From the NCBI GenBank assembly GCA_013368315.1, contig JAACJM010000253.1:1-64000 (forward strand): a stretch of DNA of 64,000 nucleotides. Reading direction: 5' to 3'. Below are positions 34,480 to 46,500 of the stretch, piece after piece (position 1 is the stretch's first letter; every line of letters begins with the position of its first letter). The position numbers and the translations under genes were made by a program. Origin of the DNA: Tetrapyrgos nigripes. Taxonomy: Eukaryota; Basidiomycota; Agaricomycetes; Agaricales; Campanellaceae. The notes under the pieces were generated by a model, which saw only the letters and a program-made list of their open reading frames with translations, did no database searches and was not told the DNA's origin.

Positions 34480-34956
34480 ATGAACAAAGAAGATAGCTCT
34501 ACGCCGATCAGTGGCCATAACGAAGACTATACGGACGATGATATGAAAGAAAGTACTACCAAGGACTCTTCTGATCGTGAGTTGCCTTCTCTGTTCTCTG
34601 CTAATCTATACTGACTCTACGGACGGTCAGAGGATCTCCTCGACTTGCCACCCAGCACCTCTCCAAGTGTCAAGACCTACCGGGAAATGGGCACTCAGAC
34701 CAGTTGTACTTTTGCTCCGACTTCCTTTCACGGAGTAAGTATATTTACGTGCCATTTACTACCAGTTTCTAAACACCACTTCCTTTGGCAGTCTCAGCTT
34801 TTGGCGCTGAAAGAGCAGGCCGAAAGATTTGTCGTGTTGATGAAAGAAAACGAGAATCTATTGGAGAAAAGGAACGACTTATTGTCTGAGAATACTGAGC
34901 TGCTCAAGATGCTCAACTCCCTTGCGCCTATCGTATTCGTAAAAACCGTCCATTGA
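34480..34956 (+). CDS. Small coiled-coil protein (121 aa), cargo gene
   Basis: Three exons, 34480-34576, 34631-34734 and 34792-34956, join in phase with GT..AG introns of 54 and 57 bases. The product starts MNKEDSSTPISGHNEDYTDD, an acidic Ser/Thr-rich head. It continues with a Pro/Ser-rich linker and a heptad-patterned C-terminus (LLALKEQAERFVVLMKENEN; LLSENTELLKMLNSLAP) typical of a coiled coil. There is no basic region before the zipper, so I do not call it a bZIP factor. I do not recognise the family. It lies in the unique core next to a divergent gene on the other strand. Intact splicing suggests it is not an old relic. Confidence 0.55.
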
Positions 34957-35030
34957 AGCCGTAACACGGCTACGGTGTCGAGCCCTAAGATCGAGACATA
35001 TAGCAGACTCAAGAAAGAAATACAAAGTAC

Positions 35031-35375
35031 TTACAACGGGGCAAGATCGTTCCATCACAGTAAGGCTAAGCAAACATAGTTCGAATTTATTTTGGTAGAC
35101 ATTTTTTGGTGGTTGCTAGTACTTATATTTCGTATCGACTACGTACATCATCACGTGAACGACGATTTATCATTTATTTTCCTTTTGGCTCCCGACTCCA
35201 TTATAGATGATACATACAATGGGGTAAGCTCGTTATATCACAGTGAAGCTAAGCAAACGTAGTTCGACTTTATTTTGGTAGACATTTTTTGGTAGTTGCT
35301 AGGAATGACAAGTTCTACTTGCAGCACATTTTATCATGTATTTTCCTTTTGGCTCCCGACTCCATTACCATCAGA
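35031..35375. repeat. Tandem repeat, 2 x about 182 bp
   Basis: Unit 1 (from about 35031) and unit 2 (from about 35212) share GCTAAGCAAAC, TTATTTTGGTAGACATTTTT and TTCCTTTTGGCTCCCGACTC. It lies just downstream of the coiled-coil gene and could be part of its 3' end or an insertion remnant. Confidence 0.75.
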
Positions 35376-35631
35376 TGTTGCTGGTATGCAGACCTATGAC
35401 TGAACAATTAATCGTGTACAAAACTATGGGTGCAGTTGTAATATTACATGTAGCCATTTCATACGTGATACTAGAACTAAGTGACTATAAAACTTAAAAC
35501 GGCTGTATGCTGAAGGCAGTAGAATCTAGTAAAGCTTGAGCTCTGGACATTTACGAGTGCCCGGATTTGACTCGAGTTTGACGATACTTCAATGCAGCTC
35601 GGATGAAATCGTCAGAAGCCCAGTTGTCCTG

Positions 35632-36293
35632 TTAATTCGCCAGAACTGGAAATTCATTGAGCATCTGGTAAACAACTGTTAGCATTAGATATGTGAAGCA
35701 ATAAGAGATAGAAACCTTAGCTCTCATATCGTTGAGCTGCTCTACAGGCTGTCTGGTGTAGGGCAGGTAGATACTATCGGCTAGCGTAGTTTCCACGAGC
35801 TTCTTAACGAAAGCCTGAATGTGGGCACAAAATCAGGATGAAGGTAACACCAATGTATGCAACGAAATGAACGCGCCTTCACCTTCTTATAATCTTTTCC
35901 AGACCATCCCAAGACCTTCTTCAATGCATACCCCGACCTTCCCGGCCTTCCGTTCTCACCGTCGGGCTTGGGAATGCAAAGTATCTCGTCATGATCCATG
36001 GTGGTAGTGATCCCAGAACAAGACTTCGAAGGGTATTCAACGGTAATCGCAGAGTACTGAGTCTGCATTCTCCGAGTCCGCATATGAGTGCGTGGGACGG
36101 AGGTCTGGGTAGAATCAAGGCCTGTGGTCGAACCCGAAGAAGCAGGCAACACGACGGGTGGTGAAGACAAGGCAGATTGGGGATATGGCATCATTCTAGA
36201 CGGTGTTCGGGAGCGACGGATGGGTCCAGATGAAGGAAGCAGAGAATATTCGGCATCATCGATGCCAAGAACGTAAACGGTGCAGTTGGCCAT
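35632..36293 (-). CDS. Hypothetical protein of repeated Agaricomycete type (180 aa)
   Basis: Three exons, 36293-35883, 35814-35716 and 35664-35632, join in phase 0 with introns of 68 and 51 bases. The product starts MANCTVYVLGIDDAEYSLLP. It has a Ser/Pro-rich middle, a KPDGENGRPGRSGYALKKVL segment, and KDYKKVK joined to AFVKKLVETTLADSIYLPYT, then MLNEFPVLAN and TAA. After the TAA the frame stays open for 27 more codons with NWASDDFIRAALKYRQTR. This resembles the usual family C-terminus (FP-L..Y..NW....YLKN), so the TAA may be a new nonsense mutation. The function is unknown; similar proteins are repeated in mushroom genomes (from memory). Confidence 0.5.
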
Positions 36294-36299
36294 CTTGAG

Positions 36300-37351
36300 G
36301 GTGAACGGCGGTAGACAGGTAGAATTAGTTAAAGGAGTAGCTGAGTGGGTAGGCGAGGAGATGAAATTGGGTTTAAGTACCGGTGTATGCAGGTGGTAGA
36401 AGTGGCAGCCCTATTGAAGGACATAATAAGCCAGAAAATTGAAAGGATGCCGAAAGAACAAAGAAATGAGTCCACGTGTGATGACCGTGATCGTGTATTT
36501 CTTTTCCTTTGTCTACCTTGCCATCGGCCATGTCTTTTAAGGAGGAGCCTCGCTTCTTCTCCTCTGTCTTAAACCTTTGTCGATTTCGCTCTGTCAAGAA
36601 CGGGGTCACTTAGAAATAGCCACCCAGGTCACACTAGGTCGATGAGTCCAATGAGTCAAGAATAGATTGACGAGATACAAGTGAGTCGAGATATAGTGAG
36701 ATAGACATCGAGATAGAGACAGAGACGATGAGTGAGAGAGATCGAGAGACAGAGAGAGATAAGGAGATAAAGAGGAATCAAGTAGAAGGTGAGTTAACTG
36801 CAGACTATACTCGACACTGCATCATACTGAGAGCGGAGTGGAACCTAAGCTCGACACTGCACTGTGCTGATAACGTAGGGAAGACGAAGTGAACAGACTA
36901 AGGAACTAACTACAAGTCCTGTGGTATATGTATCTAGGAAGTGAATATGCGGGAATGTCCATGGAGATAGGTATCGGAGGAGATAAGTATCGTAGATCAA
37001 TGATGGTGACTACGGACAAGGGTAACGATGATGGAACGATGGACGGATGGTAGTGATAGATGATGATGGTCAGGATGTAAGGATGTAGACAAGAGGACGA
37101 TAGATGCTGATGGTCAGGATGTATAAATGAGTATGTCCATGGAGATCATGGAGATAGAAATCAGAGATGTAGATCGAGTGATGATAAGTATAGATCAAGA
37201 GACGACAGCGGGAAACGATGGAAATGATGAAGGAAGTCAATACTAGGCCATGGAGTTAAGAAACTAATAGACCGGCGGTGAACAAGGAACGAGGAATGAA
37301 GCGATTCATGACACGCTCCTTGACCGAAATATACTTTCCCTTCAATCTGCT
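36300..37351. repeat. Purine-rich repeat region upstream of the WD40 gene
   Basis: 36640-36800 is a GA-rich tract (GAGACAGAGAGAGATAAGG). 36840-37312 resembles 15490-16087 outside the element (see that entry). It may hold the promoter of the gene at 37352. Confidence 0.4.
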
Positions 37352-39310
37352 ATGTTCTGGAAGACCCCATACACGAAATTTGCTACCCTTTCGGGTCCTC
37401 AGAACGCCATCCTATCGGTGTCGTTCTCCGTCGATGGTGACTTTGTCGCCGCTGCGGGTACGTTTGTTATTTGATTACCTCCAGCTGCAGGATACTTGCT
37501 GATCTCATCTGTTTAGGTTACAGCGGTGTAACTATATGGGACTTGAAGACATCTCAGGCAGTTCCTACACCCCATCTTCCCTATGAACCCAATGAAAGAA
37601 AACACGTCCATTGTTCTTCAGCATGGTTGTTCTTTGAAGCTGGCGAGAAACATGTCTTTATATTTGGGAATATGGCAGGGCAGGTAACACTCTGGCATTG
37701 GGATGGCCATGATCATGTTCGTCCATTATAATTCTTTGTTTGCTTTGATTTTTTCAACTCATAGCCTTTTACCAAAGCAGATGTTTCGTGTGTCTGGAAA
37801 TCAGAGTGTCTACCGCAATGAGCCAGAAAAAGTCATGTCTATGGACGTTCTGCAGGCCAGAGTGCCCGCCGACAAAGACACTTTCTTTGTTACGTCCACC
37901 AACGACTACAGCGTCAGCGTCTGGAAGTTAGATTCCAGTCTTGAACTCAGCAATGTCTTCAAAGTAGACCTTCCCCCAGACTTCATCCCGCGGACGGTCC
38001 AGTTCTCTCGGGCTTCGTGTACTGTCTTTGCATTCTCCAAGACTGGTGGAAGCTTGTGAGTCATGTTCCCAACTCTTTCCACCTTTCGAACATGCATATT
38101 GATGTTTTTCAGCTTGCAGCTCAATGGTAAGAGTGGAGAACTAGCTTGGATAAAAAAGGAAGGCCTGAAAAGAATGTAAGTTCTAGAAACACTCACTATT
38201 TCCATTTTGGTGGCTAACATATCACTTCTGCAGGGACTCGGTGGCTCTCGATGAGGGTAAAGACATCTTTGCAGCCTGGACGGGCAAACATGCGGCTGCT
38301 TTCCGACAAAGTGATGCCGAACACATCACGACATTTCGAAACGAAGGTTGCTATGTTGCGAACGCGAAGCAGATTGGCTTTGCTGAAGAAGGCTCTACGG
38401 TAGTCGTCGGGACCGACTATTCATCGGCGGAAGTCTTTTCTCTCGATACGGGAAGACGTGTGCAGAGTCTTCCTTACCCAGGAAGATCGCTAGTACATTA
38501 CATCGCTGTGAGTCTTCCAAGGGGAATGATTCACCTCCATAGCTAATTCTTGTAGACTCTCACCCTTCCTTCCTCCTATCTCGTCGCTATTGCAGGTTCT
38601 ACGAAATCCCAACCAGCACAGGTGGTAATTTTCACAAAGAAGCGATTCATTAGTAAGCCTGGCTCTTTTCTACACCCATCCGAATACATCGGCGGGAGAG
38701 GCTGGATTGCTTTCATATGTTTCATGTTAGCTGTATTCTGTATCGTGGTACGATTGTTTCCTTTCTCATCATCTTGTTTCTCACTTCTTTCTTCTGTCCC
38801 CAGTTTTTCAATTACTATCCAAACTTTTTTCTATTCGGGATTGAATTCTCCGTCAATCCACTCGGTCTTGGCCTCCACGGTTTTGTCTATATTCCGTGTC
38901 TCTCCAAGTACATGTGGAGTTGGCAAAATTCCAACGTCATAGATGCAGCAGTTATTGCAAACTTGGCATCTACAGTCACCGTCATTGAGCCGGCCTTCTC
39001 CACCGTTACCGTCATTGAGCCAGCCTTCTTTACCGTCACCGTCATCAGGGAAGATTTTGTTACCGTCATTGAACAAGTCACCCATACCGTGTTTGAAGCC
39101 GTTCCAGTCACCTTCACTTTCACCTCTGCTACAACCATCGTTCCGATGTGCCCGACAGTCATCAGCACTATCTCTGTCACCAAGACTCACCTTGACGAGG
39201 TCGACAATGTTACCGAGACCATCGCCCCCACAGTCATCAACACTATGTCTGTCACCAAGACTCACCCTGACGAGGTCGACTATGTCACCGAGACCGTTCA
39301 TGTGGGATAG
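37352..39310 (+). CDS. WD40-like propeller protein with C-terminal membrane segment (538 aa)
   Basis: Seven exons join in phase: 37352-37457, 37517-37716, 37781-38055, 38113-38175, 38234-38507, 38556-38747 and 38804-39310. The first 340 residues carry degenerate WD40 blades (GYSGVTIWDLKTSQ; GQVTLWHWDGHDH; NDYSVSVWKLDSS; GTDYSSAEVFSLDTGRR). One strong hydrophobic stretch follows (WIAFICFMLAVFCIVV joined to FFNYYPNFFLFG). The tail is Thr/Val-rich with repeats of STVTVIEPAF type and a duplicated SVTKTHxDEVDxVTET. The layout (cytosolic propeller, single membrane anchor, lumenal or external tail) resembles Sec12/PREB-type proteins in shape only. I know similar WD40 proteins as expanded Agaricomycete families but cannot assign a role. 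It is the largest intact gene in the giant element and sits near its midpoint. Confidence 0.65.
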
Positions 39311-39790
39311 CGTATACTAGCCCAGTTACCTGCTTTCATCTACTTACTGTCCATTGTTGTACACTGAAATGCGATATCCTTCTTGCTCAGGTTTCTATAA
39401 CCGAATTTGAGCTGATTGAAACATATAAGTAACTTTGACGAGTGGGTATAACCTACATCAATGGGCGGAAGTAATATCGACGAGTCAAATATATAACATT
39501 GACGGCCACATACGACATAGAAAAATTGCTTCGAACTCCGCTGAACACTCAGCGCCTGCTTTTTTGAAAGAAGGTCTTCCCTGCCCATGCGCCGTCACAA
39601 AACGTCCCTCCTCGGCGCTTGGATCCACATCCCTCAGAAGGCTAGATCTGATAAACTAAAGGGTTTAAGTATACCATTGACTTGAAGTGTTTCAATTTTT
39701 TTGGACAACGGTAAAGATTTGCGAAAGTTTTAATTCACCGACATTTTTTCTTCCGCTTCTAGGTCACAAATAGTAGCGAAGGATTACATC
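39311..39790. repeat. Right core boundary: repeats of 26090-26260 (direct) and 28260-28600 (inverted)
   Basis: 39400-39545 matches 26090-26260 in the same orientation, and 39500-39775 matches 28260-28600 inverted. No gene seen. Confidence 0.65.
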
Positions 39791-41240
39791 TTTTCTTCTG
39801 CCTACTTTTGAGTCCTACTGAGCCTGAGCCTAAGCCAACTGGGCCAAGCCCCTATTCACGTCCACCATGAACTATCATTATATACCACGACTCGACCGTC
39901 TAGTACCTCCTATATCCTCGCTTGGATGTGCATCTCCTCTATACTATAAAAATATCAGTACTACAGATAGGACACCCATATCAGGAAGCCGGACTTATCG
40001 TCTTTTTCGGAGGCAACCCATATCCGTAACCATGTCCGGAACCTCGATCTGGGGTCTGAACACCAATCAAATACCATCCATATATAGCAACTTTCCGTTC
40101 AAATATCTCAGTCATCTACTGAGATTTATATCCAAGTTACAAATATATCCCATACACTATCTGTCGAATATCTAGTCGGCGTCTATGAGCGTCTAAATTG
40201 CCAATAAGGAAATCCGAAGGAATTTCTCACGCTGCCTCTCTTGCTTTCGTACTGCCACCATGGTGGTACGTTGGCAATGGGCCAGTTGACCTCCCAGTAC
40301 ATCATGGCGCCTGTATGGCTGTCATGTCGTGTGTGAGGAGGCAGCACTTGGAATGTCTGGGATTGGTGGCGTCTGTGGTACCTTTCCGGTTATCGTGGAC
40401 GTCCAAGGATTGCATCTTTCGCTGTCTTTCCGTGGCGCCATTTCGGCTGTCGTGGAGTTCATGACAGTCAAATTGGCGAGGGTAGATTTGGGGAAGGAGT
40501 TGGAGATGCCTTTGACTGTGAGGATGTTGGGGAGGGCATCTAAAAGATAAGAGGGCGAGGAGAAAGGTGACTGTTTTGCTGTCTTTCCGTGGCGCCATTT
40601 CGGCTGTCGTGGAGTTCATGACAGTCATTTTCGACGGGTTGGTGAGGGGTAGATTGGGGGAAGGAGTTGTAGATGCTTTCGATTAACTTAGTACTGTCTC
40701 TCTGCAGCGCTATTCCGGCTGTCGTGGATTACAGGACAGTCTACTTGGATTGGCTGGGATTAGAGTGGAGGGTTTTGTTTTCACAACAGTCATTTTCAAC
40801 GGATTGGAGAGGGCCCAGTAGATTGGGAGGAGTTGAAGTTGGCTTTCAGGTGCGTGGAACTGGTTAGCCTTCTGGAATTCGCGGTGTGACCATACTGCTC
40901 CAGAACTCTGGCCCTCCTTCTATCAGTATCGAGGAATCTATCCTCCATCTCGAAGACGCACGTCGAAAGATCCAACTTTCGGATGTAGTATTTCGCTTGG
41001 TGATTCCTGTGCGTGTCCCGGCTCTCTGAAGTAAGCTCTCCCCTTCTTCCTTGTCTTCTCTGTTCATGAAGTGTTCTAGGTCATCTTGTACATAGTTCCA
41101 TTTCTCCTCTGGTCTTCCTCGACGATACAACGGCAAGGAATAGTCCTTCAAGTGCTTGGGAACAATAACCATCACCCGTGCTTACCTCCGGACGTATTGT
41201 TGTCGTTCTTGCCTCCTCGAAACTCCGATAATAAACTTCT
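39790..41240. repeat. Modules C, B and A, inverted copy
   Basis: On the minus strand the order is A (41240-40864), B (40860-40200) and C (40170-39790), the reverse of 26640-28260. The B part contains three copies of the TGACTGTCATGAACTCCACG unit. Its position makes this block off-centre with respect to the element's palindrome, so it was moved or duplicated separately. Confidence 0.75.
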
Positions 41241-42445
41241 CCTTCTCCGAGACTAGGATACTCGAGCAGAGCCTTTATCCCATCCATAACCATAAGACAA
41301 TCCTGGCGAGGTCTCATACACAGTAATCCCCATGTCGTTTCCCAAAATCCTCCAAACTGCCGTGTCACCCTCCGTACAACAAAAACCAACCATAAACCTT
41401 TTGCACTCCGTGTCTGCCTCAGACTTGCTCTGCAAGCCCTCAAATTCATTCTCACGTTGTCATACGCTATCCACAATCTTCTTTAAAACCCTCATTTGCC
41501 CATTACCGCATTGCACAGAACAACAACGACTTCAGCACGGCTCGTCATCCATCCTGCATCCGGCTATTCCTGCACTCTCACGGCCTTTCAGTGTAAGCTT
41601 GAGGTCCTGGAAGACCAATCATGCCAGTGCCAGGAATGCTACCTTAGTGTCTCTCGTCGCCAAAGTGAAGGATCAAAGCTGCCTATGTGACTTTTCACAC
41701 CTTTTCATTATGTGCTCTTTTCTTGCTCCCATACGCTGTGAAACCGTTCCGCACCCTTCAACTTCCCCACTACCACATCCCTTCATTATCATCCTCTCAT
41801 ACTGCAGTGACAATTAGTCACTCCTAATGTGCCATCTATCGCGTCGAAAAAGTTGTTGCCTTCTGTGTCCCCTATCTAGTACATATATATCATTACTGCC
41901 CATGCCGTCTGCACACTCACCTCTGTTGCAACGCGAGCAAAGTATCGTGAGGGACAAAAGGCATATATCCCAGCCTATTCAGTATGAAAGCACGGTATTA
42001 TTACATTCCTTCCATCATAAAACAATATGGCTCATAAATGATCTACGCGTTGATAACAGAGACAGCAAGATGCACAGCAACTTCTACTAGTTCCGTGTAT
42101 TATATTTCTTCAAAGTTACCGTTCATATTAAATTACCCGCATATAAGTATCCTTTCGATTCCAGAATTCCATCCAGTTCTTCGTTTGATAGTGCTTTGTT
42201 TCTTGACAACAATGCATCAATACTATAGTCCCTTCATGATGGTGGCCTGTTGGCCACACTTGGCCACACCGTGACTCTGAGTGGCGGTGATTGGTCATCC
42301 GGAGTCACTTCCTTTGTTTTCCTTGGCATTAAAACTGCTGCGAGACTCTACATCCAGTTTCATCCCTCACTTTCATCAAGGCAAGGTGTGGCTCTTCCTT
42401 CCATTGTACTTTTCGTTCAGCTCATTGCTTCTTTCAGCTTTTACA
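41241..42445. other. Giant element, no convincing gene
   Basis: A minus-strand frame (41476-41081) contains GFCCTEGDTAVWRILGNDMG-like wording in overlapping frames and could be a decayed gene continuing into module A. No intact structure is visible. Confidence 0.3.
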
Positions 42446-42823
42446 ATGTCCAGCTCTACGCAGATCACTGTCCAGGAGTCCCTGGCAATTGTTACCACCA
42501 CAATCATTGCCACTGCTGTTATCAAAACCGCCCTCATTGTCAAAGAATTGAAGGACGTTTTGACGGACCTCAGAGGCCCAGTCATTGTAGAGCCTTCCTC
42601 CCTGTGAGTTCGTTGTGTCCATTTCGATCCAGCGTTTACTGACTTCTCTCAATCTCTTTGGTGAAGAGCTCCTTCCTGCATGATGCAATTGGGACGGTCT
42701 GTATTCCAATCTCTAGCTCTAATGTTTTGGGTCTCCTTCATCATTGGGTTCCTTATTGCATTGGTGGAATACGCGCTTGGCTACCAAATTACCCAACGAC
42801 GTGCTTTAGTCCGGGGCCAATGA
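42446..42823 (+). CDS. Small membrane protein, two exons (104 aa), cargo gene
   Basis: Exons 42446-42603 and 42667-42823 join in phase across a 63-base intron (GTGAGT..GAAG). The product starts MSSSTQITVQESLAIVTTTI. It has a moderately hydrophobic segment (SLAIVTTTIIATAVIKTALIV), a charged linker (KELKDVLTDLRG), and a strong membrane helix (SLALMFWVSFIIGFLIALVE) before a basic tail (TQRRALVRGQ). I do not recognise a family. The start is the first ATG after a T-rich leader. Two membrane spans with both ends on the same side is the simplest topology. It could be a real cargo gene or a fortuitous model; the clean splice phase favours the former. Confidence 0.45.
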
Positions 42824-43560
42824 GAATTTGAGTAGAATCAGTGTGGTTAAGGTGCCTGTAAAAATGTAGTGCAAATTGTTGAGTTGAATCAGTCTGGTTA
42901 TGTTTAGGTCTAGTCTGTACATGTAATTCGCGTTCGGATTTTTCTTTGTGAACACGCCTATATAGGGGCACTGATTGACTCACCGCTATGATTACCACAA
43001 CGACAACTTGAAGAGCTCTCATAGCGGCGGGCAGGGTGTTATGTTGTTCAATCTGCAAGACAAAAAAATAAAACAGACCCGTCAAAGATATATCTATACC
43101 CTACCCGTCAAAAAATATATATGCCTGACCAGGCTGTCAAAAATATAGTATGTTTACCCATTCAAGGTAGTCTACTATCCGGGATTCTGTCTGCTCGCTG
43201 GAGCAGGAGGGTGTAGACTCATCAGATGGAACTCCGCTCCTTCTGAGATCAAGCTAGTTGCAAATAGATTTTCAAAACCAACAGAAAGAAATTTATTTTA
43301 GAGTAGGTATATACATATTACAGACGACGATACATAGTAGTATACATTGTACTTATGCTGCATCCATACAGCGGAGCAAAGGGAAACTGCGAAAATATCG
43401 ATGGAAACAGCCTGAAAACGAGAATGAATAGGCAACAGTATCAATCTCAAAAAATCACATAGTATAAGCAGTATCACCGACGCGACAGATGGTGGCTGAT
43501 ACACAAAGCCAAGCATAACCAGAGCTGCGGAGCGTTCATTGAGCATGGGTAGGATAAATG
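42824..43560. other. Giant element, AT-rich spacer
   Basis: About 43077-43150 has repeated ACCCGTCAAA and CTGTCAAAAATATA motifs. No gene seen. Confidence 0.4.
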
Positions 43561-46500
43561 CATCTTTTCTTCTGCCTACTTTTGAGTCCTACTGAGCCTG
43601 AGCCTAATACTTACACCTACGTCTACGCCCTACATCTAAGCCAACTGGACCAAGCCCCTATTCGCGTCCACTGTGAACTATATCATTATAAGTATACCAC
43701 GACTCGACTGTCTAGTACCTCCTACGTCCTTGCTTGGACGTGCATCTCCCCTATACTATAAGAATATCAGTACTACAGATATGGACACCCATAGTCTTTT
43801 TCGGACGCAACAGATATCCGTAACCATGTCCAGAGCCTCGATCTGAGATCTGCACACCAATCAGAGACCATCCATATATAGCAACTTTCTGCTCAAATAT
43901 CTCAGTCATCTATTTAGATCTATATCAAAGTCACAAATATATCCTGTACACTATCCATCGAATATCTAGTCGGCGTCTAAATTGCCAATAAGGAAATCCG
44001 AACGAATTTCTCACGCTGCCTCTCTTGCTTGCGTACCACTACCATGGTGGTACGTTGGCAATGGGCCAGTTGACCTCCCAGTGTATCATGGCGCCTGTAT
44101 GGCTGTCATGTCGTGTCTGAGGAGGCAGCAATTCGAATGTGGTACCTTTCCGGTTATCGTGGACGTCCCAAGGATTGCATCGTTCTGCTGTCTTTTCGCA
44201 GCGCCATGCGCCATTCTGGCTGTGGTGTTCAGGTTGGCAAGCTCAATAGCTCTACCATAATGTGCCGATATACCGTTCCCATATTCTGGGCCTCGTCATC
44301 GTCAGCGATGGCCCACATTTCCTAGTTTTGGAAAGTGTCACATGGGCGCTCAGTGTGGCTTAAGTCTTTTGAGAATTGACCAAGTCAGCTCAACTGCTCT
44401 TGCAAGTGAGCCACGACCAGTCAAAAGGTGAGTACTCGTTTTCATCTCTTCCTTGATGTCTTTACGTGCTCTTGGGCTTTCCTAGTAATACAACAATGGT
44501 AAGTCCGTTCACTCACTGTGGGAATGGTTCTATTTGACTGATGGGTTCTCTTCCTCTTTCTTCACCTCCGTTTTGCATCAAACACCATTCGATATATTGT
44601 CTATCCTTGCATGTTCGAACTTCCACTCAAAATTCTCTTCATTCTCCTCCTTTTCCCGATTACACACCGTCTTTCATGCACGTTTAATACGACACAATTT
44701 CGAACGTATTACCTATACTAATTGGTTCGTCTCATTTTGGATCTTCACTCCAACTCCGCTCTCAATAATTTTGTTCTGTTCTGTGCTATTATACGTGGTT
44801 TTCACGTCCTGTTCCTGTGGCTCTCCAACCTGATTGTACACTGTCTTTCCTGGCCTCTCCTTACCACGACATTGGGAACCTGTCGTTGCGCACACCGATC
44901 TGTACGTCTCCTTGATTTGTCTTTTCCCGCTCTAATCTCCTAATCTAATCTTCATTCATAGGCTTGAAGACAAATCATACCGCCAGGAGCTCGTCATGCG
45001 AAACTCGGCCTGTATGCACTGGCGACGAACAACCCAAAGGCGTTCAAGATTGGTCTCACGACTCGAGCCTTTAGTCAACGCGCTAGGGAATGGGCAAGGC
45101 AGTGCCCCAGCGAAGGATTCCAGTTGATTTACGGGGTGAATATCCGCCGACGACATTTGAGGATAGCTGGTAAGTCGGTCTCTGTGGTTCTTTGCTCCTC
45201 GCACGCTGATTACCCTTCCTAGAGCGCAACGCCCGCCGGAAAATGAGGACAATCTCCATTCCCACGTATAGGAAACTGTGCAAAGACTGTGAGTTCCCTT
45301 TCGAGACCGGTATTTAACGTGATGTATCGCCGCGACGATTGTTAGGTGAGTGGTAACTTTGAGATACTCGATTTTTGCTGTCACTTACATGTCTCCTCGT
45401 GCAGTGTATGGTCACTTACAACCATTCTGTAGGTGGCCATGTTCACAGAGAGCTATTCCAGCTAGCACATGCCGTTGACAACATCCAAGGATTCAAGGTA
45501 GTATCGAGGCTGTTGAGGAAGTTAGGTCGACAGTACGGTCCTTGAACGGTGGAAGTATAAAATGTAGTTTTCATGTATATTACTTTCTGGTGGCCAGTGA
45601 AACGGCTCGGGGATGGGGTCAGACTGTGGGGGCACGTATGTTCGTCCACAGGTCAAGCTGGGCCTTTTGACAATCGGAAGAACTTTCTCATTTAAGCTTT
45701 CTCTTGAAGGAATTGAAGTCCTTTCCATGTTTCTTGACAATAAGATTGATGAAGATTGTAAGCTTGACCTGAGTGAATATAGTAGTTCAAATGCCACCTC
45801 AGGAAATAATCTACCATCTCGGTACTGTAGTAGGGCTACATGCCCTCCCCATAGATTATTCCTTTATTATATTTTTCACTCTTATCATATCTTTTTTTGT
45901 TCAATCCTTCGTCCAACGTTCTAATTACCTACAATTGTCATTTTACCTCTTTATTCTTTTTCATCTCTTTTAGGCTTACTCCGCCTACCACCGACTCCGA
46001 AATCCGAGTATCTGTCTTCGTTCTTTGCACCTATGCCTTGAGCAAGCGTTGTGGGTTTGTGGGCCCCACACTGTGTCGTACTATCATCTGGTGATGTACT
46101 GGTCTGAGGATAGAGGATAAGTATTGGTATGAGTAAGTCTAACTGCTCTCGAGCATGGTCAAATTTCTCTCCCGTACACTCTTTCTCTGTTCCTTGAAAA
46201 TCTCCCACTCCTTATGGTTTTATTATATGATTCTCATTACTGAGGACTCGTATCTGCCGCTGTATACAGTGACCCACACCGACATATTACTATAAAAATA
46301 TCAGTACTACAGATGTGGACATCCATATCAGGAAGCCGGACTTATCGTCTTTTTCGGAGGCAACCCATATCCGTAACCATGTCCGGAACCTCGATCTGAG
46401 GTCTGCACAACAACCAAATACCATCCATATATAGCAACTTTCCGTTCAATATCTCAGTCATCTATTTAGATTTATATCCAAGTTACAAATATATCCCGTA

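Noticed and set aside
34792..34956. Calling the coiled-coil gene a bZIP transcription factor
   Set aside because: There is a heptad-like Leu pattern, but no basic DNA-binding region precedes it.
41332..41817. 161-codon plus-strand frame in the giant element
   Set aside because: Ser/Pro/His-rich without domain. The opposite strand has more protein-like wording continuing into module A.
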